Made by a program: the position numbers and the translations under genes. Source: Arthrobacter sp. Marseille-P9274 (GTDB lineage: Bacteria; Actinomycetota; Actinomycetes; Actinomycetales; Micrococcaceae). Taken from it: a stretch of DNA of 64,000 nucleotides. This document shows, piece by piece, positions 52,778-62,428 of this stretch (its first letter is position 1; each line of letters starts with the position of its first letter). Location: positions 558,001 to 622,000 of the forward strand of contig NZ_CAMPOV010000002.1 in assembly GCF_946892675.1 (NCBI RefSeq), written 5' to 3'. The notes below the pieces were generated by a model. That model saw nothing but the letters and a program-made list of their open reading frames with translations, made no database searches and was not told the origin of the DNA.

Positions 52778-54048
52778 CGTTGGTCCTCGGTGGTGGTGTG
52801 GGAGTGGGCGAGCGCGGCGAGCTGTGCCGGGGAGACGTCGGCGAGCCGGATGAATTCGGCCTCTTCGACGGCGCCGCAGACCAGGCCGCGGTGGATGAAG
52901 CGGGCCAGCGCGCGGGCGGTGGCGGGCTCGTCCATGATGGCGCTCGGGATCCGGTGGACATAGTTCTTCAGCCGGGTCGCCGCTGCCTCGAAACCGTCGC
53001 GGTAGAAGGCGTAAGTGGCGAGGAACCGGGTGGGCAGCTGCGCGGCGTGCAGGTCCCAGCCCTGGTAGATCCCGCGTTCCAGGTGCCGGCGGACCAGGCG
53101 GGCGTGGAGGGCCCACGCGACGGCGACGTTCTCGGCGTCGCCGAGCGGCAGGATGTTCGTGGAGCCGTCCGAGAGGTGCACGCCGGTGCCGGCCACGGCG
53201 ACCTGCATGACCGACTTCGCGTAGTCCGCGGCCGGGTGCTCCATCGACTGGTAGGCCGCCGCGATGCCGAGCGAGGCGCTGTAGTCGTACGTGCCGTAGT
53301 GCAGCGAGGAAACCCGGCCGGCGCCGGCGTGGATCAACTGCGCCACCGGAACGGTGCCGTCCGCGGCCAGGATCAGCTGCGGGGTCTCCATCTGCACCTC
53401 GAAGCGCAGGCGGCCCGCGGCGAGCCCGTGGACGTGCTCGAGTTCCTCGCAGACGATGACCATGGCGCGGACTTGGGCCACCGTGCTGACCTTGGGCAGG
53501 GTCAGCACCAGGCCGTCCGGCAGGACGCCGCCGGCGTGCTCCAACAGCGAACCGAGGAACAGGTCCAGGGTCCGCAGCCCGCGGGCCCGGGTGGGCGCCT
53601 CGAAGCACTTGAAGCGGATGCCGATGAAGGGCGGCGCCGTCCCGGCGGCGACGGCCTCGGCGACCAGACGGCCGGCGGATTCCGCGGCGGCATCCTCCTC
53701 CGCGTCCGGGCGGTGGCCGTAGCCGTCCTCGAAATCCAGCCTCAGGTCTTCGATCGGCTCGCTCTCCAGCTTCCGGCGTACCAGTTCGGCCAGCTGCGCG
53801 GGTTCGCGCAGGCCGAGGGATGCCGCGAGCTGCTCCAGCCCGCCGTGCTCCTTCACCGCGGCCAGCGCCTCCGCCCCCCAACGCGAGGCCAGGTCCGGGG
53901 TGAAAGAGTCGGCCGGCACGTAGACGGTGTGGACCGGCTGGCGCTCGGCCCGCTCGCCCGGGTAGGCGGCGGCCAGCAGCTCATCGGTGGCAGCCAGTTC
54001 GGATTCGATGCGGGCGGAGGTCTCCGCCGGAATCGAGAATTCCGCCAT
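52774..54048 (-). CDS. DUF6986-family protein (HpcH/HpaI-like fold)
   Basis: 424 aa, embedded between malate synthase and AllE with overlaps at both ends, so tightly co-expressed. Segments EDLRLDFEDGYGHRPDAEED, FIGIRFKCFEAPTRARGLRT, LPKVSTVAQV and FEVQMETPQLIL look like the metal-binding strands of the citrate-lyase/HpcH aldolase and malate synthase barrel (Asp of DFEDGYG and Glu of QMETPQ as ligands). I know the family as DUF6986; no activity is established to my knowledge. A C-C lyase or malyl-type step on a ureide-derived acid is an inference from position. Confidence 0.75.
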   Translation of the reverse strand: MAEFSIPAETSARIESELAATDELLAAAYPGERAERQPVHTVYVPADSFTPDLASRWGAEALAAVKEHGGLEQLAASLGLREPAQLAELVRRKLESEPIEDLRLDFEDGYGHRPDAEEDAAAESAGRLVAEAVAAGTAPPFIGIRFKCFEAPTRARGLRTLDLFLGSLLEHAGGVLPDGLVLTLPKVSTVAQVRAMVIVCEELEHVHGLAAGRLRFEVQMETPQLILAADGTVPVAQLIHAGAGRVSSLHYGTYDYSASLGIAAAYQSMEHPAADYAKSVMQVAVAGTGVHLSDGSTNILPLGDAENVAVAWALHARLVRRHLERGIYQGWDLHAAQLPTRFLATYAFYRDGFEAAATRLKNYVHRIPSAIMDEPATARALARFIHRGLVCGAVEEAEFIRLADVSPAQLAALAHSHTTTEDQR

Positions 54049-55652
54049 CACGGCACCAGCTTGTAGGCCGGAAGGGTCAGGAAGTCGACGAACTCGCCCT
54101 CGCCGATGGTCAGGTCCGCGATGAGCTCGCTGGCCGGCAGATAGAACTTCGCGAAGCGCTCCTCGTCGCCGACCTCGCCGCGCAGGCGCTCGGTTTCCTC
54201 GTCCAGCAGGCGCCGCACGAGCTCGCGCGTGACCGTCTGGCCGCTGTCCGCCAGTTTGACCTGGTTGTGTAGCTGCTGCCATACCTGGGTCCGGGAGATC
54301 TCGGCCGTAGCGGCATCCTCCATGAGGTTGTGGATGGCCACAGCGCCGTTGCCGGAGAGCCAGACCGCGGTATAGGCGACGGCGACGTACAGGTTCAGCC
54401 GGAGGCCGGCCTCGGTCACCTCGCCCTGGGCCGAGGAGACGTCGAGCAGCTGCTCTGGCGTTACCTGGACTTCCTCGCGGAGCCGGTCCACCTGGTTCGG
54501 CTTGTCCCCGAGCACGGAGTCGAACACTTCGCGGCAGGTATCCACCAGGTCCGGGTGTGCCACCCAGGACCCGTCGAAGCCGTCGTTCGCCTCGCGCGTC
54601 TTGTCGGCGCGGACCTTCTCGAAAGCGGCGGCGGTGACTTCCGGCTCGCGCCGGTTGGGGATGACGGCGGCCATGCCGCCCATCGCGAAGGCACCGCGCC
54701 GGTGGCAGGTCTTGACCAGCAGCTCGGTGTAGGCGCGCATGAACGGCGCGGTCATCGCCACGGACGCCCGATCCGGCATCACGAACGAGTCCCCGGCCTC
54801 CCGGAAGTACTTGATGATGCTGAACAGGTAGTCCCAGCGGCCGGCGTTCAGGCCGGAAGCGTGGTCGCGCAGTTCGTAGAGGATTTCCTCCATCTGGAAT
54901 GCCGCCGGAATGGTCTCGATCAGCACCGTGGCCCGCACCGAGCCCTGCGGCAGCCCGAGCTCATCCTGCGCGAACACGAACACGTCGTTCCAGAGGCGGG
55001 CCTCCAGATAGGACTCCATCTTCGGCAGGTAGTAGAAGGGGCCATCGCCGCGCTCCAGCAGGTACTTGCCGTTGTGGAAGAAGTGGAGGCCGAAGTCCAC
55101 CAGCGCACCCACCCCGGGTTCGCCGTCGACCAGGACATGCTTCTCCGGCAGGTGCCAGCCGCGCGGACGCACCACTACGGTGGCCAGCGGCGCATCCGTG
55201 CGCAGCGCGTACTCCTTGCCCTCGGGCGAGGTGTAGGACAGCTGGCCGCGGGCCGCGTCGGTCAGGTTGACGAGCGCGTCGATCACGTTGTCCCAGGACG
55301 GTGAGCTGGCATCCTCCAGGTCGGCCAGCCACACCTTGGCGCCTGAGTTCAGCGCGTTGATCGCCATTTTGATCGGGGAGGCAGGACCGGTCATTTCCAC
55401 CCGGCGGTCGCGAAGCTTCTCCGGAGCCGGAACCACCTTCCAGTCGCCCTCGCGGATCTCCCGCGTTTCGTCCAAAAAGTGGAGGCCGCCCGTTTCGGCG
55501 GCGCGGCGCCGGGCGGTTACCCGCTCGGCCAGCAGTCCGTCCCGGGTACCGGCGAACTTGCGGTGGAGCTTCTCCACGAAGTCCAGTGCCTCCGGAGTCA
55601 GGATCCGGTCGGCGCCGGGAACCGGCGAGCTGTGGGTCACGGTGAGAGTCAT
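54048..55652 (-). CDS. aceB: Malate synthase A
   Basis: Condenses glyoxylate and acetyl-CoA to malate. 534 aa, the A-type length. Signatures [20 protein letters not shown] (metal Asp/Glu), [20 protein letters not shown], the conserved [20 protein letters not shown] loop and [13 protein letters not shown]. Stop overlaps the DUF6986 start by one base. 15 bp downstream of malic enzyme. No isocitrate lyase is adjacent, so the glyoxylate likely comes from ureide breakdown. Confidence 0.95.
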   Translation of the reverse strand: MTLTVTHSSPVPGADRILTPEALDFVEKLHRKFAGTRDGLLAERVTARRRAAETGGLHFLDETREIREGDWKVVPAPEKLRDRRVEMTGPASPIKMAINALNSGAKVWLADLEDASSPSWDNVIDALVNLTDAARGQLSYTSPEGKEYALRTDAPLATVVVRPRGWHLPEKHVLVDGEPGVGALVDFGLHFFHNGKYLLERGDGPFYYLPKMESYLEARLWNDVFVFAQDELGLPQGSVRATVLIETIPAAFQMEEILYELRDHASGLNAGRWDYLFSIIKYFREAGDSFVMPDRASVAMTAPFMRAYTELLVKTCHRRGAFAMGGMAAVIPNRREPEVTAAAFEKVRADKTREANDGFDGSWVAHPDLVDTCREVFDSVLGDKPNQVDRLREEVQVTPEQLLDVSSAQGEVTEAGLRLNLYVAVAYTAVWLSGNGAVAIHNLMEDAATAEISRTQVWQQLHNQVKLADSGQTVTRELVRRLLDEETERLRGEVGDEERFAKFYLPASELIADLTIGEGEFVDFLTLPAYKLVP

Positions 55653-55667
55653 GGTGTTCGCCTCCGT

Positions 55668-57053
55668 TTAGCGGTTGGGTGCGGCATTGGCGACGGCGGA
55701 CGCAACGTCCGCTGCCACGTGCGGGTCGAAAACACTGGGAATGATGAAGCTGGGGTTGAGTTCCTCGTCCGAAACGCGCCGGGCGATGGCCATGGCTGCT
55801 GCTACCAGCATGGCATCGTTGATCTCGGATGTCCCGGCATCGAGCAGTCCGCGGAAGAAGCCCGGGAAGGCCAGCACGTTGTTGATCTGATTCGGGAAAT
55901 CGCTGCGCCCGGTGGCAACCACCGTGGCGTACTTCGCGGCGATGGCGGGGTCGACTTCCGGATCCGGGTTGGCCATGGCGAAGATGATGGAATCCGGCGC
56001 CATCGTGGCCACCTGTGCCTCTCCCAGCACGTTCGGGCCGCTGACGCCGATGAACACGTCCGCTCCGGCCACGGCATCGTGCAGGCTGCCGGCGAAGTTC
56101 TCCGGATTCGTGTTCTCGGCGAGCCAAGCCCGGTGCGGATCCGCGTAGGACTCGTCCCGGTTGATGGCGCCGTTACGGCCGCAGGCCACGATATTCAGCG
56201 CGCCCTGTGCCTTGAGCAGCTGGATGATCGCGTTGCCGGCGGCGCCGACGCCAGCGACGACGATCTTCACGTCCTCGATCTTCTTGTTGACGACCTTCAA
56301 GGCATTCTGCAGCGCCGCCAGGGTGACGATCGCGGTGCCGTGCTGGTCGTCGTGGAAGACCGGGATGTCCAGTTCCTCGCGCAGCCTCCGCTCGATTTCG
56401 AAGCAGCGCGGCGCGGCGATGTCCTCGAGGTTCACGCCGCCGTACACCGGCGCCAGTGCCTTGACGATGCTGATGATCTGCTCGGTGTCCTGCGTGTCGA
56501 GGCAGACCGGCCAGGCGTCCACGCCGGCAAACTGCTTGAACAGTGCCGCCTTCCCCTCCATTACCGGGAGCGCCGCGGCCGGACCGATATTGCCCAGCCC
56601 CAGCACCGCGGAGCCGTCGGTGACTACGGCCACCGTGTTGCGCTTGACCGTCAGCCGGCGGGCATCCGCCGGATTCGCGGCAATCGCTTGGCAGACGCGT
56701 GCGACGCCGGGGGTATAAGCGCGGGACAGATCGTCACGGTTGCGCAGGGGAACCTTGGGGACGACTTCGAGCTTGCCGCCCAGATGCATCAGGAAAGTGC
56801 GGTCGCTGAGCTTGCGTACCGCGACCCCGTCCACGGCGTCCAGTGCGGCCCGGACACGCTCGCCGTGCTCGGCGTCGGTGGTGTCGCAGCTGACGTCGAC
56901 TACCAGCCGGTCGTGGTGCGATTCGGTCACGTCCAGGGCGGTCACCGACGCGCCGGCACCGGCAACGGCCGCTGCCAGCTCGCTGGTTGCGGTGAAGTTT
57001 GCGGGCGTTTCCACACGCAAGGTGATCGAGTACCCGGGGCTGGGAGTCGCCAT
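55668..57053 (-). CDS. NAD(P)-dependent malic enzyme with N-terminal ACT domain
   Basis: Oxidative decarboxylation of malate to pyruvate. 461 aa: residues 1-85 are an ACT domain ([20 protein letters not shown]), the rest a short bacterial malic enzyme. Key segments [20 protein letters not shown] (catalytic Tyr), [40 protein letters not shown] (metal Asp) and the cofactor loop [12 protein letters not shown]. With aceB it turns glyoxylate plus acetyl-CoA into pyruvate. Divergent from the IclR gene, with IclR-like boxes between them. Confidence 0.93.
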   Translation of the reverse strand: MATPSPGYSITLRVETPANFTATSELAAAVAGAGASVTALDVTESHHDRLVVDVSCDTTDAEHGERVRAALDAVDGVAVRKLSDRTFLMHLGGKLEVVPKVPLRNRDDLSRAYTPGVARVCQAIAANPADARRLTVKRNTVAVVTDGSAVLGLGNIGPAAALPVMEGKAALFKQFAGVDAWPVCLDTQDTEQIISIVKALAPVYGGVNLEDIAAPRCFEIERRLREELDIPVFHDDQHGTAIVTLAALQNALKVVNKKIEDVKIVVAGVGAAGNAIIQLLKAQGALNIVACGRNGAINRDESYADPHRAWLAENTNPENFAGSLHDAVAGADVFIGVSGPNVLGEAQVATMAPDSIIFAMANPDPEVDPAIAAKYATVVATGRSDFPNQINNVLAFPGFFRGLLDAGTSEINDAMLVAAAMAIARRVSDEELNPSFIIPSVFDPHVAADVASAVANAAPNR

Positions 57054-57136
57054 TGGTTCTCCTTCGGTCGGGGGCAGCGCCGGTCCTCCTGCTTCGGCCG
57101 CACCGGCCGGCGAGGATGGTATCGGGGCCCATCTTT

Positions 57137-57174
57137 TTTCCGTATTATGGATATTATTCTTTGCTCAATGGAAA
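57137..57174. promoter_or_regulatory. IclR-like boxes between malic enzyme and iclR
   Basis: TTTCCGTATTATGGA (57137-57151) and TTTGCTCAATGGAAA (57160-57174). The first shares TTCCGTATT with the box at 49552-49566; the second keeps the TTT-N9-AAA frame. Both are weaker than the hyi boxes and would serve the divergent mae and iclR promoters. Confidence 0.45.
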
Positions 57175-57301
57175 TACAAGACTTCTGATGCCGTGGATTC
57201 CGAAGAGCGGAACTTTTCTTCGTTCCAGCGATATTCTGGAAGGGACGAACAGCGCCGTTCCGGCGCGCCGCGGGAAACCGCGCAACATCGAGGAGCACAT
57301 C

Positions 57302-58063
57302 ATGCCCGCAAAGCCCGCCGGCGGCGTCCAGTCCGTGGAGCGCGCCTTCGACCTGCTGGAACTCATCGCAAGGGCGGGCGGCGAAGTTGCCTTGACCGAG
57401 CTCGCCGCTGAAACCCCTCTTCCGCTGCCCACCATCCACCGCCTGCTGCGGACCTTGGTCGGGATCGGCTATGTCCGGCAGCTGCCCAACCGCCGCTACG
57501 CCCTGGGCCCGCGCCTGATCCGGCTCGGTGAAGTGGCGAACCGCCAGCTCGGGGCCCTGGCCATGCCGCTGCTCAAGGACCTGGTCGCCAACCTGGGCGA
57601 AACGGCCAACATGGCAGTGCTCGACGGCGACATGGTCACCTACCTCGCGCAGGTCCCGTCGCCGCATGCCATGCGCATGTTTACCGAGGTTGGCCGGCAG
57701 GCCAACCTCCACGACAGCGGGGTCGGCAAGGCGATCCTGTCCGTGATGGACGACGAACGCGTCACCCGCCTGGTCAAGCAGGCGGGAATGCCGACGCCGA
57801 CGCCCAAGTCCATCTCCACCCTGGAAGATCTGTTCGCCGACCTCACCCGCATCCGCAAGGACGGCTATGCCGTCGACGACGAAGAGCAGGAAACCGGGGT
57901 GCGCTGCTTCGCGATGGCGGTCCCCGGCGCCCCCACGCCGATGGCGCTGTCCATCTCCGGCCCGGTTTCCCGCGTGGATGACGACTTCCGCGACCGCGCC
58001 GTGCCGGAGCTGCGGAAAGCCACGGACGCCATTGCCGCAGCACTGACCCTCACGGGGGACTGA
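57302..58063 (+). CDS. IclR-family regulator of purine/glyoxylate genes
   Basis: 253-aa regulator like AllR. ATG 57302 has GAGGAGCACATC upstream. Winged helix VERAFDLLELIARAGGEVAL to LPTIHRLLRTLVGIGYV. The effector domain has the family's HAMRMFTEVGRQANLHDSGV and GKAILS, and YAVDDEEQETGVRCFAMAVP near the C-terminus. AllR-type members bind allantoin or glyoxylate (established for E. coli AllR). Its boxes are seen at its own promoter and at hyi, so it likely controls both leftward operons and possibly the rightward purine genes. Confidence 0.88.
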   Translation: MPAKPAGGVQSVERAFDLLELIARAGGEVALTELAAETPLPLPTIHRLLRTLVGIGYVRQLPNRRYALGPRLIRLGEVANRQLGALAMPLLKDLVANLGETANMAVLDGDMVTYLAQVPSPHAMRMFTEVGRQANLHDSGVGKAILSVMDDERVTRLVKQAGMPTPTPKSISTLEDLFADLTRIRKDGYAVDDEEQETGVRCFAMAVPGAPTPMALSISGPVSRVDDDFRDRAVPELRKATDAIAAALTLTGD

Positions 58064-58296
58064 GCCCTCCGGCGCAGCCCTAATTCCCGCAAGCCGGAAA
58101 TTCCCTTCCGAAAAAGGTGGCGGGCGTCACATTCTGCTGCTAACGTTCTTCTTGCCAATGGCGGGCTCCGCTTCCGGAGCTATCTACCGGGCGCTACTAA
58201 CCTAATCAGCCATCGTTGAAGCTGAGGTCATGCCGCCCGCGCCTTGAGCGTTCCTGGTCCGTGGCCAGCTTCCCCGATCACAGGAAGTCGCCGACC

Positions 58297-58791
58297 ATGA
58301 AACCTTCCCTCGCCAGCACTGAGTGCACGCAATATCTGGCCATGGCAATCAACCTTGCCTCCGCCAATGTCCGCAACTCCGGCGGACCGTTCGGCGCCGT
58401 CGTCGTTTCCGCCGACGGCCGGATCTTCGAAGGCACCAATCGGGTCACTGCCACCAATGACCCCACCGCCCATGCCGAAGTTACCGCAATCCGCACCGCC
58501 GCGGCAGCGCTCGGCACGTTCGACCTGTCCGGCGCCGTGCTCTACACCAGCTGCGAGCCCTGCCCCATGTGCTTGGCTTCCTCGCTCTGGGCCAGGATCA
58601 GCCGCGTTGTCTACGCAGCAGACCGCCATGACGCCGCACGCTCCGGCTTCGATGACGCAGTGTTCTACAACTACTTCGACGCTGCGGGAGACCGGCAGCT
58701 GATGCCGGTGGTCCGGGACGGCCACCGGGACACCGACTACCTGCAGCCGTTCCAGCTCTGGGACCGGCTGGACACCAGGATCGACTACTGA
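58297..58791 (+). CDS. guaD: Guanine deaminase (cytidine-deaminase-fold type)
   Basis: 164-aa zinc deaminase converting guanine to xanthine. Zinc motif HAE (His59, Glu61 in PTAHAEVTAIR) and PCPMC (Cys89, Cys92), and FDDAVFYNYF near the C-terminus as in bacterial GuaD. ATG 58297 follows CAGGAAG. 233 bp after the IclR gene and 10 bp before a purine permease. The product xanthine feeds the dehydrogenase encoded downstream. A related nucleoside deaminase is the main alternative. Confidence 0.88.
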   Translation: MKPSLASTECTQYLAMAINLASANVRNSGGPFGAVVVSADGRIFEGTNRVTATNDPTAHAEVTAIRTAAAALGTFDLSGAVLYTSCEPCPMCLASSLWARISRVVYAADRHDAARSGFDDAVFYNYFDAAGDRQLMPVVRDGHRDTDYLQPFQLWDRLDTRIDY

Positions 58792-58801
58792 GGCGGCAGC
58801 C

Positions 58802-60271
58802 ATGGCTATCTCGATCCTTCCCAAGGGCGGCCCGCGTCTTTCCAGCGGCCTGCTGGACCGGTACTTCCAGATCACCGAGCGCGGCTCAAGCGTCGGCCGC
58901 GAGTTCCGCGGCGGCCTGGTCACCTTCTTCACGATGGCTTACATCGTCATCCTCAATCCGCTCATCCTCGGTGGTTTCGGCCCGGGCTCGGCCCCGGTCG
59001 ACGTCGCCGGCAACTGGCTACCCGCCGCGCAGGTAGGAGCGGTTACCGGGCTGACCGCCGGCGTGATGACCATCCTCTTCGGACTGGTCGCCAACCTGCC
59101 GTTCGGCCTCGCCGCGGGCCTGGGCATCAACTCCTTCCTCGCCGTTTCCGTGATCCAGGACGTCACCTGGCCCGAGGCAATGGGGCTGGTGGTGATCAAC
59201 GGCATCCTGATCGTCGTGTTCGGCATGACCGGCGCGCGGACCGCGATCTTCCGGGCCATACCGCAGGACTTGAAGGCCGCCATCACGGTGGGCATCGGCC
59301 TGTTCATCACGTTCATCGGCTTCGTGGACTCCGGCTTCGTCCGGCGCACCGAGGGCGGCCCGCCGGTCCAGCTGGGCAACGACGGCTCCATCACGTCGCT
59401 GCCGACGCTCGTTTTTGTCGCGGGCTTGCTGGTCATGGGCGCCCTGATCGCCCGGAAGGTCCAGGGCGGGCTGCTCATCGGCATCGTCGCCACCACGGTA
59501 CTGGCAGCAGTACTGGAGGCAGTCCTGAAGCTCGGTCCGGCATCGGACAGCAATCCCGGCGGCTGGCACCTGAACACCCCGGTGCTCGAGGGACACATCG
59601 TCTCGGTTCCTGACCTCAGCCTGGTCGGCCAGTTCGACCTGTTCGGCTCCTTCGGCCGGATCGGCGCGCTGGCGGCGACCATGTTGGTGTTCACCCTCGT
59701 CTTCACCAACTTCTTCGACGCCATGGGCACCATGACCGGGCTGGCCAAGAGCGCCGGAGTCGCGCACGCAGACGGAACCTTTCCGCGACTGAAGTCCGCC
59801 TTCATCATCGAGGGCTTCGGGGCGGTGGCCGGCGGTGCCTCTTCCGGATCCTCCAACACGGTCTACGTGGACTCGGCCGCCGGCATCGGCGAGGGCGCCC
59901 GCACGGGCCTGGCTTCGGTGGTCACCGGCACATTGTTCCTCGGGGCCATGTTCCTCACGCCGCTGACCTCGGTGGTGCCTATCGAAGTGGCCGCCGCGGC
60001 GCTCGTCGTCGTCGGTACCCTCATGGCTGCGCAGATCCGCGAAATCGACTTCAGCCGGTTCTCCATCGGCATGCCGGCCTTCCTGACCATGATCACCATG
60101 CCGCTGACCTACTCGATCGCCAACGGGATCGGCGTCGGCTTCATCGTCTGGGTGCTCGTGCACTCCGCGACCGGCAAGGCCCGCAGTATCCACCCGCTGA
60201 TGTGGCTGGTCGCCGCAGGCTTCCTGGTGTATTTCGCCCGGGGACCGATCAGCCTCCTGCTCGGCGGCTAG
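58802..60271 (+). CDS. NCS2/AzgA-family purine permease
   Basis: Proton-coupled purine transporter with about 12-14 helices, 489 aa. AzgA-like start FRGGLVTFFTMAYIVILNPL and GLAAGLGINSFLAVSVI, substrate region VFTNFFDAMGTMTGLAKSAG and GASSGSSNTVYVDSAAGIGE. AzgA members take hypoxanthine, guanine and adenine rather than xanthine. Ten bases after guaD, consistent with guanine uptake and deamination as one unit. Confidence 0.9.
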   Translation: MAISILPKGGPRLSSGLLDRYFQITERGSSVGREFRGGLVTFFTMAYIVILNPLILGGFGPGSAPVDVAGNWLPAAQVGAVTGLTAGVMTILFGLVANLPFGLAAGLGINSFLAVSVIQDVTWPEAMGLVVINGILIVVFGMTGARTAIFRAIPQDLKAAITVGIGLFITFIGFVDSGFVRRTEGGPPVQLGNDGSITSLPTLVFVAGLLVMGALIARKVQGGLLIGIVATTVLAAVLEAVLKLGPASDSNPGGWHLNTPVLEGHIVSVPDLSLVGQFDLFGSFGRIGALAATMLVFTLVFTNFFDAMGTMTGLAKSAGVAHADGTFPRLKSAFIIEGFGAVAGGASSGSSNTVYVDSAAGIGEGARTGLASVVTGTLFLGAMFLTPLTSVVPIEVAAAALVVVGTLMAAQIREIDFSRFSIGMPAFLTMITMPLTYSIANGIGVGFIVWVLVHSATGKARSIHPLMWLVAAGFLVYFARGPISLLLGG

Positions 60272-60330
60272 CACGTCCCGGTAGCGCCCGCAGCACAACG
60301 GGCGCCGCCGGAATGGAAAGGACAAGCATC

Positions 60331-61572
60331 ATGTTGAATTTTGGACCCGAGCTGCACGCCTGGCTCGACTCCGACCGGCAGTTGGCGGTGGCCACGGTGG
60401 TTGCCGCCACCGGCTCCGTGCCGCGGCCGGTGGGCACGTCCATGCTGGTCGCGTCCGACGGCGCGGTACTCGGCTCGCTGTCCGGCGGCTGCGTTGAGGG
60501 CGCGGTGGTCGAGTCCGCGCTGGACGCCCTCGCCACCGCACTGCCGCGCCGCGAGTACTTCGGCTTCAGCCGCGAGGACGCCTTCGCGGCCGGCCTCACC
60601 TGCGGCGGCGAGCTGGAGGTGCATATCGCTCCGGCAGGCGGGAACAGGTACGACGGCGGCCTGCCCCTTGCGCTGCTGTCCCGCCTTGCGTCCCTCGGGC
60701 CGCAGGAACCGGTGGCCCTGGTGCGCCGCATCGACGAAGGCGGCTGCGGGGCGCTGCTGGTTCCCGACCCGCAGCAGTTTCACGCCGCCGACTGGCTGCC
60801 CGAACTGCGCCGCCTGGCCGGTTCCGGTGCGGCCGCCCGGTCTGCGGCGGCACAGCTCTCCGTCCTGCTGCCCTCCGGCGGAAGCGGAGTGCTGCGCCTT
60901 CCCTCCGGCGTCGACGACTGCACCGGTGAACCGCCGGCGCTGCTGGTCGAAACCCGGCTGCCCGCGCCGAGGCTGCTCGTCTTCGGTGCCAGCGATTTCG
61001 GTGCGGCGCTGCTGCCGCAGGCCAAGCTGCTCGGCTACCACGTGACGCTGTGCGACGCCCGGCCCGCCTTCGCCCGCCAGCCGCGCTTCGCCGCAGCAGA
61101 CGAGGTGGCCGTCGACTGGCCGCACCGCTACCTGGCAACGGAGGCAGCCGCGGGCCGAGTCGACAGCCGCACGGTGATCTGCATCCTCACACACGATCCG
61201 AAGTTCGACCTCCCGCTGCTGCGCACGGCGCTGGACCTCGAGCTGGCTTATCTGGGCGCCATGGGCTCCCAGCGCAGCCACCGCCAGCGCGTGCGGGACC
61301 TGCTGGCCGAAGGCGTCCGCCGGGAGGACCTCGAGCGGCTGCATTCGCCGATCGGCCTCGACCTGCAGGCAGCCACCCCCGCCGAGGTCGGGGTCTCGAT
61401 CATCGCCCAGGTCATCGCGTCCCGGAACAGCGCCGCCACCGGCCAGCCGCTGTCAGTGCGGAGCGGACCGATCCACACTCCCGCGGCCGGTGCGGCTGCG
61501 AACAGCAGCCGGACACCCGCCGTCGTACTTTCCCTCCCGGCCGGCGAAAAGCTGGCCCTCACCCGTGCATAG
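60331..61572 (+). CDS. XdhC-family molybdenum enzyme maturation factor
   Basis: 413-aa cytoplasmic protein that loads and sulfurates the molybdenum cofactor of xanthine dehydrogenase. N-terminal XdhC_CoxI domain (VVAATGSVPRPVGTSMLVAS, LSGGCVEGAVVESALDALAT, LTCGGELEVHI), then the C-terminal Rossmann part (LLVFGASDFGAALLPQAK, AYLGAMGSQRSHRQR, IGLDLQAATPAEVGVSIIAQ). I start at ATG 60331 with AAAGGAC upstream; an ATG at 60313 would add six residues. Heads the xdh gene trio, with the next gene 9 bp downstream. Confidence 0.9.
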   Translation: MLNFGPELHAWLDSDRQLAVATVVAATGSVPRPVGTSMLVASDGAVLGSLSGGCVEGAVVESALDALATALPRREYFGFSREDAFAAGLTCGGELEVHIAPAGGNRYDGGLPLALLSRLASLGPQEPVALVRRIDEGGCGALLVPDPQQFHAADWLPELRRLAGSGAAARSAAAQLSVLLPSGGSGVLRLPSGVDDCTGEPPALLVETRLPAPRLLVFGASDFGAALLPQAKLLGYHVTLCDARPAFARQPRFAAADEVAVDWPHRYLATEAAAGRVDSRTVICILTHDPKFDLPLLRTALDLELAYLGAMGSQRSHRQRVRDLLAEGVRREDLERLHSPIGLDLQAATPAEVGVSIIAQVIASRNSAATGQPLSVRSGPIHTPAAGAAANSSRTPAVVLSLPAGEKLALTRA

Positions 61573-61581
61573 GAGGCACCC

Positions 61582-62427
61582 ATGGATATGAACACCATCG
61601 AAGCCGTGCTGCCGACCGCGGACCCCGCACACTGGCAGCCCGGCGATGCCTGGCTGGGCGGCGGCACTGTGCTGTTCTCGTACGGCAGCACCACGCTGCG
61701 CCGGCTCCTCGACCTCGGACAGGCCGGCTGGGAGCCTGTGACCGTCTTCGGCGACGGCATCGCGCTCGCCGCCACCTGCACCATCGCTACCCTGTACCAG
61801 GTGCCGGACTCCCCCGGCCTCGCCGCGCTGTGGCCCGCGCTGGACCTTGTGCGGCCATGCTGCGATGCGTTCGTCGCGTCCTTCAAGATCTGGAACATGT
61901 CCACGGTGGGCGGAAACATCTGCACCTCACTGCCGGCCGGGCCGATGACCTCGCTCTGCTCCGCGCTGGATGGAGTGGCCACCATCCTCTCCCGGGATGG
62001 CGGCAGCCGGACCCTGCCCGTGGCCGAACTGGTCACCGGGGATGCCACCAATGCGCTGGCGCCCGGCGAGCTGCTGCGCAGCGTCCACCTGCCGGCCCAC
62101 GCGCTGTCCGCCCGGACCGCGTTCCGCCGCCTATCGCTGAGCAACCTGGGCCGCTCCGGCGTCCTGCTCATCGGCCGCCAGGACCTGGACGGGGTGTTCG
62201 TGCTGACCGTGACCGCGGCAACCAAGCGCCCGGTCCAGCTGCGCTTTCCCGCCGCCCGCCTGCCCGGGCCGCGGCAGCTGCAGGACGCCCTGGACGTGGC
62301 CATCGAACCCGGGCTCTACCACGACGACATCCACGGCCTGCCCGAGTGGCGCCGCGACATGACCCACCGGCTGGCGGAAGAAATCCGCGCCGAACTGCTG
62401 GCTGAGCCGGCGGAAAGGAGCGCCTGA
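61582..62427 (+). CDS. Xanthine dehydrogenase FAD-binding subunit
   Basis: 281-aa FAD subunit passing electrons to NAD+. FAD loop GDAWLGGGTVLFSYG near residue 25, ALAATCTIATLYQV, and NMSTVGGNICTSLPAGPM, the conserved NxxxxGG(N/D) flavin motif. C-terminal CO dehydrogenase flavoprotein domain to AEEIRAELLAEPA. AGGAGGC lies upstream of ATG 61582. Its stop is one base before the next start. Supplies the flavin centre that the fused downstream subunit lacks. Confidence 0.9.
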   Translation: MDMNTIEAVLPTADPAHWQPGDAWLGGGTVLFSYGSTTLRRLLDLGQAGWEPVTVFGDGIALAATCTIATLYQVPDSPGLAALWPALDLVRPCCDAFVASFKIWNMSTVGGNICTSLPAGPMTSLCSALDGVATILSRDGGSRTLPVAELVTGDATNALAPGELLRSVHLPAHALSARTAFRRLSLSNLGRSGVLLIGRQDLDGVFVLTVTAATKRPVQLRFPAARLPGPRQLQDALDVAIEPGLYHDDIHGLPEWRRDMTHRLAEEIRAELLAEPAERSA

Positions 62428-62428
62428 C

